Source of the DNA: Maylandia zebra
Lineage: Eukaryota; Chordata; Actinopteri; Cichliformes; Cichlidae
DNA: 64,000 nt
Direction: 5' to 3'
NCBI RefSeq assembly: GCF_041146795.1
Contig: NC_135175.1
Location: forward strand, 35,809,169 to 35,873,168
A model generated the notes under the pieces. That model was not told the origin of the DNA. It saw only the letters and a list, made by a program, of their open reading frames with translations, and did no database searches. Within the stretch, counting starts at the first letter, position 1; every line of letters begins with the position of its first letter. Positions 34,275-44,956 of the stretch are shown piece by piece. Made by a program: the position numbers and the translations under genes.

Positions 34275-37200
34275 ATATTAGAGATGGACCGATCCGATAT
34301 TACGTATCAGTATCGGTCCCATACTGACCTAAATTACTGGATCGGATATCGGAGAAAAATAAAAAATGTAATCCGATCCATTAAATATCACGAAAGCACC
34401 TCACAAAACTTGCAACAGGCTGTAACTCACCTCAGAACGTTAGCACGTCGGAGCAGTATGCATCACGTGATAGAGCGGCTGTGGCATGCGGGACCTGTCG
34501 GTGGTCTGGATAGCATGTGGAGCTTCGCTAGCAACCCGGCATTTCATCTCCGACAAAGTTATCCCGAGAGAAGTAAAGCAAGTGTGTAAGTCCATCTCTG
34601 AATGTTTGTAAAGCATTCCTGCGTTAAGCTTAACGAGCGACTGCCTCTCGCTCTCCGGCTGCTACTTCAATCATGAAACTGCTTAATGATCAGCTGATCG
34701 TCTGTCTTGTTTGTTTTTGGCCCACTTTGCACCAGAAAGAGGAAACCAGCGGCTGAACAACAGCAGCACGTTTAAGCTTGATCAGCTGTTGTTAGAATGT
34801 ATTTATTATTACTTTCTACTCGAGGATCTTTTTCTACGTAGCTGACGCTGGTAACTGTGCAGGGGCGGATCTAGCAAAGTTTAGCCAGGGGGGCCGATAG
34901 GGCATTAACAGGGAAAAGGGGGCACAAAGACATACTTTTCTTTCTTATTCTCATTTAAAATGTCGAGCTTTTAATAAATAATTATCTGACACCCAAAGTT
35001 TTAATTTGATGTAAAATGTATAGAAGTCAATTACTGTATATAGTAACTATTAAGTCTAATATATATACCCTAGTAAGCTATAGTACTTTTTACTTTGGGA
35101 AGGTACCATCTGTGCTGTCTGCAATTTTGTTGAAGAAAGATGTTGAATCTATTTAATATTTCTTGAAAAATAATTGATTTCTGTGCATTTTGTTTCACAC
35201 TGCATCAAATTAAGGTTGATTACGTCGATTAAGCATCATGAGGTGGAGCGTGAGGGGTGGTTCCCTATTTTTTATTTATTTATTTTTGTTGTTGCTGGGA
35301 GTTGGAACCCTATTAGTTAGGTTGCTTAATATTTATGCTAAGTACTCTTTAAAATACCAGAATAGGGAGGATGGTGTAGGTCTAAGTTTATTAGATTGAT
35401 CAGTATTGCTGAACTATGAAATATTTTTTTTTGTATACAGGTATAACAGAATAGCTTTAGTGTAGTTGTTGTTTTAAACTTGAGTATGAACTTATACAAA
35501 ATGCAGCAAGATATTTAAAAAACAGTTGTGTTGATTAAAAAACACTGTATTGGATTCAGCGGAGCACCCAGTTATTAGTGTTGGGGGCAGTTAGCTTCAC
35601 AGCGCTGTGTATTTACACTCTGTGGATGGAGCAGCTCGTTAAGATGGCAGCAGGTTTAAGCCTTGGGTGAGCTGCAGAAGCTTTTTAGATTTAAAATGAG
35701 GCCGTGTCATCCGTAACTTCTCAGGATCGACCCGGTGACCCATCGATGGCGAGGGTTTGGGGGCGGGGCGCGCACCTTTCTACAGGTTTATCTGTTTAAA
35801 AACACCGAGCTAAGAAACATTTCACGAGAATATCAGAATAAATGTATCAGACCTACTTTGAACTGTAACAGTTTCTAGTTTCTGTGAGTTTTACTTCATG
35901 TTGTGACGCGTCACATCTTAGATTGTGTTTCTTTGTGTTGTGTAGTGAGTCAGCCTTGTTTAGTATTGTGGTCAGATTTGTGTTTTCCTGTTGTGAGTTC
36001 AGGTTTTGTAAATGTTTCAAGAAAGAAATCAAATATTTAACTTCCTGCATCGGCCCCTTCGCTCATCCTCACCTCTTCATCATGTCCTTGTCTCCTCCTC
36101 CTCCACAGTTCTCCCTGACGTGCAGGGCGTCGTAGGTGAGCGTGTACTCGGTCTCGTCATTGTAGTCGGGTCCCAGCAGCGTTCGCGCCCAGATGCCCAT
36201 ATCGTACGGCGGCAGCGTCCCACCAAACTCGGACGGCAAACACTCGGGATGGATGAGCTGGTGGAGCGAGTTCAGGTTGTTGCCGTGGAGGAAGATCTGA
36301 GGACAGTGAGCGAGAAGGTTAACCTCGTAACGTCTGACATTAGTGCCAGAATAACAGGCGCAGGAACTCCAGCTCACCCTCTTCCTGGTCTTGTCTTTGA
36401 GGAACGGCTTGATGATGGTGTACATGGCGTGAATGTACCAGGGCTGATTCACAAAATGGATTCCTCCGAAGCGAGCCGGGAAACTGTCCTGAGGAAAGGA
36501 GAGCAGAGCAGGTCGTTTCACATCGTCTTCAATGTGAACCTCGCAGACAGAGAAGCGGATGGGGGGCGGGGCTACCTGGAGGCCTTCTATGGCCAGTTTG
36601 AGGATGTTGGGCGTGAGCTTGGACGCCTGTTTGAAGGAGAAGTTGCTCCAGTCGATGATGAGGATGAAGCCATTGATCTGGAGCTCCGGGTTTTCTATCA
36701 GGACCTCCAGAGAGAGCAGGATGGCCCGCAGGATGTCAGTGAAGGAGTTCCTGTCAGAGGGAGGCGTGGGTGTTAATCAGCAGCTGATCGATGGCTGCGG
36801 AGAGCGTGACGGCCCTTTAACCACAGCTCCGAGCTCTATTTTAGTCGGAGCAGTGACTCATGATTCGCCTCTTTGTGTTTTGGATCAATGCGGTGACGGC
36901 TGAGCGCGTGTGGGTGCGCACGTACATCACGGCGAGTCTGGGCCTCGCTTTGAAGCAAAGATTTACAGTCTGAAGTCACTGCTTTTATTTTGAAAACCAA
37001 AACGGTCTACCTGCAGAGAGAGGCTGCAGACGTGAGCTTTTTTCATCGCGTTTGCACCTTCGAAACAAAACTTTGACATCAGCTTCTGTCAGGTTTGACG
37101 GTCAGCATGAAGCTGTGTTTCATTTCGATTCAGTTTCAGCGCCGGCGTGCTGAGCACGGTCGGATCTTTACCTCATACTGCAGAGCACTTCACGCTGCAC

Positions 37201-37446
37201 CGAAGGTAAAGCCCAACATTCAACAATCAGGTGATTTATACAAATCGATGTAATGAATATTTAATGCAGTGCTGGAACGGCGCTGTCCGTCACTTTGTAC
37301 CTGACGGCTACTCGCTACCAAGTCACATGTCAACAGCATGCTGCTCTCTCATTGGTGGTTGCTTCAATTGCTCTCTTGGAAGCTGGCAAAAGCTTCTCTA
37401 CAGGTCGCTGGTGTTTTTCCAAATGTGTTTGAAAAGAATATATTTA

Positions 37447-37527
<81 letters not shown>

Positions 37528-40500
37528 CACCTGCTCTGGTCCCAGTTGGAAGCAAACAGGATGAGGATTTTCCGGCCGTGCTGATCCGGAGTCTCCAGCA
37601 CGCCCGGGAATCCGTCCGTCAGCGCTCGCTTAATGCCCGGGTCATCCACCTGACAACAAACGCGCACACGTGTTAGAGCAGCCAAGCGTCCGTCTTTCAC
37701 TTCAGCAACATTCCCATCGTACACATCACAGACCAAAGCAGCCCCCACATGCTGGGAATCGGCTCCCTTATTCTTTTTTACAGTTAGGAGTTAGGAGCAG
37801 CTGCTGCAGACTTCCTGGTGTCACAAACTGTTTCAACTGCAGGAATAAGACCAAGAACGCCTCTCTCAGCTCATCAGCGTGTGAATATTTCTCTGTGGAC
37901 ATGAGGAGTGACCGTCAGAGATGTGGGAAGGATGCAACACGGAATATTTCCCTGAACAGCACCAACGCATCCAAACCAAAGGACACCGATTCCTCTGCAG
38001 GGGTTACAGTTTCCCCCGGTCAGGGACAACACAGCAGACACGACTCCTGAAAAAGACAGTTGATGGCTTGTTGTTGAAAACACAGAATCGGACCTTGAAG
38101 CTCTGGAACATGTCGAGGTTCTGCTGTCTGAACTGGAAGTACTGGGCCAGCAGCCTGAAGGTTTCCATCTGGTCGAACTTTCTGGCTCGGAGGAAGCGAA
38201 GGATGAAGTCGTCGTCCGTCCGCAGGAAACCGATGTCTGGCCTCGTCACGATCATGTCCCGAACCTTTAGACAGGAAGTCAGACAAACATCACAAAAGAC
38301 GGGTTTAATAAAACAGACTCGTTACGCATCCATAAAAGGCAGCAGAGACACTGATCACATGACTTAAAGGACGTTTGTTTATGTCAGTGAATTATATTCA
38401 TTCATCGTCGTCATGCTTCATTCATCCTTTGACTTGTTTTTGGTCACAAAGTGTCAAACTTCAGTCATAAATTTGACGTTTTTTAAGTCCTCATAAAACG
38501 TCTTGAGCTTAGAAACATTTGAATTTCCTCTAATCTGATTCATCAGGTAAAATCAGAACAAAATTAGATGTTGAACTGTTTGAATCGTGGTGGGATAAAG
38601 TGAATCTCATCACGCGTTCAAGTACACCGTGTGCTACAGCTTATGCAGTTTAAGGTAATAAACGTTTATCTAAAGTTTTCTTCAGTTATAGACCGATGGA
38701 CAGATGTCACACCTCCTCCTGCAACCTAAGCCGTGTGTTTTTCTTCTGTCCAAGTTTGAACACATTGTGATTTCTTTTCCGTACTTTCAGGGTTTTTGGA
38801 ATTCAGATCCAAGAAGACCCTCTGACTGCCATATTTGGAGTTCCACAGACCCTCTTAATATGACTCCCCAGCAAACTGAGATCTTGGCTTGGCTGTATTT
38901 GACTTCTTTGGAAATCGCCTCCATCTGCATCAAAATGCCTTAATGGTGTCCAGACATCCTCGAGGGCGGAGACGATCTCACTCACAGTGACGGGTAGTTC
39001 TGCAAAATGCATCCACAAGTGGACACTGTTTGTGGAATATCTCAGATCTTTTCTCTAGTAGTTAGAACGATGCAGTTTACCCACCTGCGACTAGATTGAA
39101 AAGAATTTGAAATTTACTCTTTTTTAAGGCACAGGATTTAAGCCCCCCCCCCTTCTTTTATTTTTATTTATTTATTTATTTATTTATTTATTATTTATTT
39201 ATTATCATAAAAGGTAGGCACTCATCAACAAATACACGTAGATTAGTTAATTTGATAGACTACTCATACAGTAAAAACCTAGAAACTACAATATTCTCTT
39301 TAGACGCAGAAAAAGCATTTGACAGAGTTAACTGGAAATTTCTATTTGCAACTTTACACAAATTTGGTTTTGGATCCTCTTTCATAAACTGGTTAAAAAT
39401 ATTATATAATTCCCCAACAGCTTGTGTCAGAACAAATGACCAAACATCCTCCAGCTTCTGTCTCCTGAGGGGCACCAGGCAGGGATGCCCACTCTCCCCT
39501 TCACTGTTTGTAATTTTTATTGAACCACTAGCAGCAGCAATTAGACAGAATTCAGTAATTAAGGGCATAAAATGCAAGAACGTGGAACATAAAATCAGCC
39601 TTTATGCGGATGATGTGTTACTTTTTCTCCAAAATTCACAAACCAATATCTCTGGGGTGATTGAATTGATAAACTCTTTTGCAAGAATATCAGATTACTC
39701 AATTAACTGGTCAAAATCTACAGTCCTACCGATTAATTGCACCCTCCATAATTCCTCTTCTACACCACTGCAATCGGGAAATATAAAATATTTAGGTATT
39801 AATGTTTCTCCCAAGCTTGCAGATCTAACTAAATTAAACCATATCCCACTTTTAAAGAAGGTAGAAGATGATCTGGCTAGATGGAAATGTCTACCCATAT
39901 CACTCATGGGAAGGGTTGCTGCTATAAAAATGATGGTCTTACCAAAAATAAATTATTTATTCTCAATGATCCCAACTAAACCGCCACAAGATTGGTTCAG
40001 ATCTCTAGATTCATGTATGTCCAAATTCCTTTGGAAAAATAAACCCCCACGTATAAGCTTAAAAACACTACAAAAGACCAAGGATAAAGGAGGACTAGAA
40101 CTGCCTAACTTTCAGCACTACTTCTTAGCCAACAGGCTTCAGTTTATCTCAGGATGGCTAAAACACACCCTCTTAGATGAACCTTGGCTAGATGTAGAAC
40201 AAGCACTCTGCAATAATCTAGAGATCTCAGACCTACCATTTATCAGCTCAAACATCCAACGACATGAATGCTTTAAAACCATCAACATCAGCTCTTCTCT
40301 GACAGCATGGTGGGAGTTTCTAAAATTGACGGCGTCTTCATTAATCCCATGCAAACGTACACCTATCTGGAACAACCCTGACATATTACAAAACAATAAT
40401 ATGATAAACTTTTCAGATTGGAGTGGTAAAGGAATCAAATATTTAGAACATATACTAGAAGGAACAGAATTTATTTCATTTGACGGACTAGTTACACAAT

Positions 40501-43500
40501 ATGGGATCAACAAGAAAAGATTTTTAGAATATCAACAAATTAAATCCATAGTAAAAAAGAAATTTAAACCGGGTCAAGTTGAACTACAAACACCACCAAG
40601 TGTGGTTCAATTTCTTACTCTTAAACCCCCCAAATTACTATCCAAAATATACATAATGCTTTCTAAAACAGATGAATCAATATCACTTCCTATTGCAAAA
40701 TGGGAAGCGGATTTATCAGTTAACTTAGACCTAAACTTCTGGTCTCAGATTTGCTTAAAAACCTTTCATCTAATTAGAAATCCCAGTCTTCAATTAATTC
40801 AATACAAAATATTACATAGAGTGCACTATACAGGTCATCGGATGTTCAAGATGGGCTTTACGTCTACCAACAACTGCTCACACTGTCAAACCAAAACACC
40901 AGACAATTACACCAACGCTCTTTGGTTCTGTCCACCAGTTCAGAAGTTTTGGCGCGAGATATGTGAAGACTTATCGAAGTGTCTGAAATGTAACATTCCA
41001 ACTTCCCCCTTAGTGTGTTTGTTGGGCAGCTTAGATAATGTCACTTCAGAAAAGAATATCGCCCATATGATTTTCACTGCCCTATGCATAGCCAAGAAAA
41101 CAGTCCTCATGAACTGGAAAAATAAAAATAATCTTAATTCTAACCAATATAGAAATTATCTATTAGATTACATTAGTCTTGATACAGCCTCTGCCACCAC
41201 ATTAGATCAATTGCTCTGGGCTCCTTTGATCAGCTCCATCACCTAGTGGGGGTGGGGGGTCATAGTTTGGTCCCGCCTTCACTGTTGTGATTGGTGTGGG
41301 GGTAGGGACAGGCTTAGGGCGTTGGGGGGTTCCCCGGAGGCATCTTCCTTGGGGGGCTCAACCCGGGGTAGCGGTCATGTCCGGTTAGGGGCTCTGTTGG
41401 CTCTCAGGTGACTGTTTCCTCGCGGCTGCGTGCAGCGGGGCTTGGGGAGGGTCTGTGCTGACGGACGTGGGTTACTGACCTGGTAGCCTGGCTGGCCCTG
41501 GGTGGGTCCGGGATGGGCGTGAGGTTCTGGGGGCGCTCCGTCTCTGGGCTGGGGCCCGGGCCGGGCCTCGGGGGCTTGGGTCCTGGTTGGTGTGTTGCCA
41601 GGGTTGTGGGCGGGTGGGTGCATGGGGGCCCACCCCTGGAGCAGGGTGACGCCGGTGCATCGAGCCACCTGGGGGGCTCTTCAACTGGTGGGGGAGATTG
41701 TCACACCTTGCAGGAGCTTTCCTCTCCTCAGGAACTCTCTGCAGGAGGGGGAGATACAGGAGAGGTGGAGGAAGATCTCAGCCTGGGTGTTTATTGTCTT
41801 ATGTAGTCTGGAAGATGAGTGGATGGTGGGGTGGGTGCAGTTTTCTCTGTGGGTGCAGTTTTCTCTGTGGTGGGGTTGGGTGGACTGTCCCGGGCTCTGT
41901 GGGGCCGGGAGGCGCTGCTGCACTGGGCCCCGGTCTGGATGGGCCTGGGCCCCCTTTCCCTGGCGGGTCGCAGAGTATGGGGGTGCCTACTGGGGTCAGC
42001 GGGGGAGCTGGCCCCAGGGAGGGGTCACTTGCCCCTCCCTTCCTTCCCTCCCCATCTCCAGCTGCCTCCCTCTTCCCGCTCCACCACAACCACCCACACA
42101 TGCAGGACCTTGGAGTAGGGGTATGTCACCAGGGTGCAGAGGAGGCCACCCCCCCCCCCCCCCCCCTCCGTCCCCTTCTGGCTGCCTCTGCCTCAATTTT
42201 ATCCCACAACTTAGACATTCACATTACTCACACTCTCATTACACATACATATAGGATCTTGGGGGTGGGCACGATACACGGAGTCCAAAGTACCATCAGG
42301 GTGTACACCCCACCCCTGACGTCGTTGCCCACCTCTCAATTTTAAATACACGTAGACATTGAGGGCTAGCAGGAGGGACTATGCGCTTACCTGCTGCTCT
42401 CTGGCAGGTAGCTCCATGCCCTCCTGGGTTTTAAATGCACCTTAGAACACACATGCATCAACATTACAATGAGCGGGTGGAGGGAGGTTTGGAGTCTTCT
42501 CTCACCCCCGTTCTCTGCGACCTGCTGGAGCGGGGGGGCTAGGACTAGGAGGAGGAGTTGGCCGTCCGACTGCGGTCTGGAGTGTGGAGCCTTCCTGCTG
42601 CTGCGGAGTCGGGGCGGTCTGCCTCCCCCCACCGCAGGGAAAAGGGAAACACCACCTGGGTCTGGGTGCAGTTCCCCCTCCAGGGGCGGGGGCACCTAGA
42701 CCCGGTTCTTAGAGTACCCTTGGGGAGTGTGATTGTGTGTACAGCGTCTCTTTATGTCTGTCTCCACGTTGGTTGAGTGTGGAGTGAGTGCATATGAGAG
42801 CATGAGGGTGGGAATGGATGTTTGTGTCTGTGTGTGCCTGTATGTCTGTGTCTATATGTCAGGTTGGGTATCAGACACCACCTCTCTGGGGACACCTCAG
42901 GCCCTCCAAGGTTTGGAGGCCTATCTCCCCCTACCACCACTTCCCCTGCCAGTGGCGGACTCCCTCAGACATCAGTGCGTTGGTGGTTCTTTGTGTCTGG
43001 GGATGGGCGTCCAGGTACACACCGGCTCACTCCTTGGCGGCCGCTTATCGGGGCCTGGAGCCTGGGGCTCGCTCGGGCCACTTCAGAGGTGGGGCGCCCT
43101 CGGCCTCTCGGCCTGGGGCTCGGTCACTCAGGCACGGCTGGCTGCCGGCGGAGCTCACGGGCGCGTCACTGACACTCCCCCTGGCTTCTGCTCCGCGGCT
43201 GCTGAGTGAGCCCTCATCTGGGACTCTCCTCAGCTCTTTCTGGGACAGTGGCGCGGCTGCCCCTCTGTTGGTCTTCCTTGGTCTCTTGTGTTCTGGGGGC
43301 CTCTGGATGTCTGGAGTTTTGATCTCCTCCACACCTGCTTCATGCCCTGGAGGACGGGGCTGTGGCCCCCCCACACCCTCTAGCAGATCATTACATGAAG
43401 GAACCTTTTAAAAAAACAAAAAACAAGCGCGTCCATGCTCACAGGTGTACACACGGGTGATCACACCCACAAACTACACCCTTTTTGGCTCCTACCTCAA

Positions 43501-44856
43501 AGCACACTGTGTTCTGTTGATCTTATGTGCTGCACAATAATGTTTAACATTTAGTATTTACTGTCATATTCCCATATATCATTGTGATGTTGTTTATTCT
43601 ATTACTCTTGTTCTCTTCTGCTTGTTTTCTTTTTTCTTTCTCAACAGGTGATCCAGGTGATCGATATATGCATTTTTTTTTCTTTTCTTTTTTTTCCTGC
43701 TTATTCTGTTGGTTTTTGTCTTTTGCCCTTCTCCCCCGTCCCTCTTCTCAGCTGTTTCTCTTTCCCTCTTTCTTTCTCCCCTTCTTTCCCCCAGTCAAGT
43801 CTGTCCCGTATTCAGTAAGTGAAAATAAAATAAACAATAAAAGGTGAATCAAATGGACCATTACGGCAAGGCTGGGATGGTCAATTTGGTAAAGTAAATC
43901 CGTTGGGCATCTTTCTTTGCCTTTAGACAACAATTCTGATGCAAAAGAGCCAAACGGGACAGGCCAAAAAAAAAAAAAAAATTTTTTTTTTTTTTTTATT
44001 GTTTAATTTTAATTTTTGTTTTTTGTAATTACATTTTTTTTATTTTAATTTATTTAATTTATTTTTTAAATATTTTTTCTTCATTTTTTTCTTCTCAATT
44101 TTCTGTTCGTGTGTTGTTATGATGTTTTTTGTATTTGAATTTGTCTTTTGTTTAACAAGAAAAGGTAAAAATGATTGGGAAAGAAATGTTTGAGAAAGTA
44201 AGATGCATACAATGTACACAAGTTTGTAGAATCTCTTGATAAAAAATAATAATTTATCTGTGAAGGAAAACTGAAAGAAAATGAAGTGCAATGTCTGTTT
44301 CCATCCATCAGCTAGTTTTACGTGAGTAATAGCAGCTGATGTGTGAAGAGGTGACGGTGCAGATTCTCCCGTCACAGGTTTAGCCTGACGAGAAACATCT
44401 GTACTGTCTACTGTCAGCAGTGACCCCACACCACCGAAGAAGAAGCTATCAGCAGAGTTTAGTTTTGCCTCCCAACCACCGAGTGTTGTTGACACGTCAT
44501 AAAGTGCAACCAAAGCAATCAGGAGGTTTTGCGTGCAGCGAGAACAGAGAAACCTCGTGCATCTACTTGGAGCTGGTTGGGGAAAACTCTTCCCTAGCAA
44601 CCAGTGGCTGCTGGGGGTCACCAGCTGGTCTCTACGCCCGTGTGACTGATGGAGGAGTGTGGTGGAAGTGATTTGCAGATACAGCATCACCTGAGCTTCG
44701 TCTGACTCTGCAGACCTGCCTGATCTGACTCAGCTGTGTGGTGCAGCCGTGTACCTGCTGGATGTCCTGGTGCAGGGTGTCCGGGTTCTCGTTCAGCTCC
44801 AGTCGAGCTTTCTCCGTCGTCTCCGAGCTCAGGCCGGCGTGTAGGTGAGACATCAT
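34024..44856 (-). CDS. clvs1: Clavesin-1, CRAL-TRIO (Sec14-like) lipid-binding protein
   Basis: Neuron-enriched endosomal/clathrin-associated protein that binds PtdIns(3,5)P2. Seven coding exons on the minus strand: 44755-44856, 38094-38264, 37531-37649, 36576-36750, 36378-36488, 36073-36296, 34024-34102, totalling 326 residues with continuous phase. Visible blocks: [20 protein letters not shown] (CRAL-TRIO N), [54 protein letters not shown] and [15 protein letters not shown] (lipid pocket), [25 protein letters not shown] (basic patch), LPPYDMG, and the end [13 protein letters not shown] and QINGF favour clavesin-1 over clavesin-2, as does convergence with asph. The second ATG at 44853 has A at -3 and fits the mammalian MTHLQAGL position. 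The frame stays open upstream to an acceptor at 44957, so an N-terminal extension is possible. Introns hold an L1-like LINE and a MITE. Confidence 0.95.
34201..34274. repeat. (AT)30 plus (GT)7 microsatellite
   Basis: Perfect AT run 34201-34260 followed by GT to 34274, in the last clvs1 intron, beside a MITE. Confidence 0.98.
34279..34600. mobile_element. hAT-like MITE (GAGATGGACCGATCC family)
   Basis: Left end TAGAGATGGACCGATCCGAT, right end GTCCATCTCTG, so about 10 bases are inverted. The interior, with TATCGGTCC and GGATCGGATATCGG, matches a repeat I recall as abundant in teleosts. No clear target duplication, probably because the left flank is a microsatellite. Confidence 0.6.
37451..37525. 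repeat. (GT)n microsatellite abutting a clvs1 splice donor
   Basis: About 37 GT dinucleotides on plus, which is (CA)n in clvs1 RNA, starting 6 bases inside the intron after exon 37531-37649. Confidence 0.97.
39196..43963 (+). mobile_element. 5'-truncated L1-like LINE with long G/C-skewed 3' region
   Basis: Begins within the reverse-transcriptase domain ([15 protein letters not shown]) just after a TTTA run. It continues as one open frame to 41246, then a roughly 2.6-kb noncoding part rich in G and then C runs (for example about 20 C at 42150), ending in AATAAAATAAACAATAAAAG and an A-run near 43963. It lies in the first clvs1 intron, antisense to the gene. Where the element ends within 43845-43963 is uncertain. 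Confidence 0.8.
39205..41246 (+). pseudogene. Truncated L1-like ORF2 (reverse transcriptase and C-terminal region)
   Basis: Without an N-terminal endonuclease. Motifs: [14 protein letters not shown] (RT box A aspartates), [25 protein letters not shown] (catalytic YADD) and [13 protein letters not shown]-terminal Cys/His cluster, [14 protein letters not shown], is followed by [11 protein letters not shown] as in L1/Tx1-type ORF2. About 680 residues with no internal stop, so the copy is fairly young, but 5' truncation makes it inactive. Confidence 0.85.
43964..43998. repeat. A-run followed by T-run
   Basis: About 16 A then about 17 T, a perfect palindrome-like hinge at the 3' end of the LINE; it may mark two head-to-head poly(A) tails. 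Confidence 0.8.
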
Positions 44857-44956
44857 GGGGTCTCCCTCTGGATCTACGCCCGATGCCCAAAACGGTTTGC
44901 CTCCCTCTGACACGGTGTCCGAGCACTTCCTCCAGTCCAGTTTTAAAGAGTAACAC

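Noticed and set aside
34863..35570. Possible MITE starting CAGGGGCGGATCTAG
   Set aside because: The left end resembles a known hAT-type terminus, but no matching right terminus or target duplication could be found.
36073..36080. In-frame TGA right after the clvs1 MMKR codons as the gene's stop
   Set aside because: The same bases form a good donor (AG-GTGAGG), and the exon at 34024-34102 continues in phase with [10 protein letters not shown] to STPLLALD, matching the known clavesin C terminus.
36012..36776. 254-codon plus-strand frame
   Set aside because: Antisense to clvs1 exons 36073-36750, which carry the conserved CRAL-TRIO coding sequence.
41375..43411. Several GC-rich frames of 80-220 codons, Pro/Gly/Trp-rich
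   Set aside because: They overlap in many frames on both strands and lie in the G/C-skewed 3' region of a LINE; no domain or splice support.
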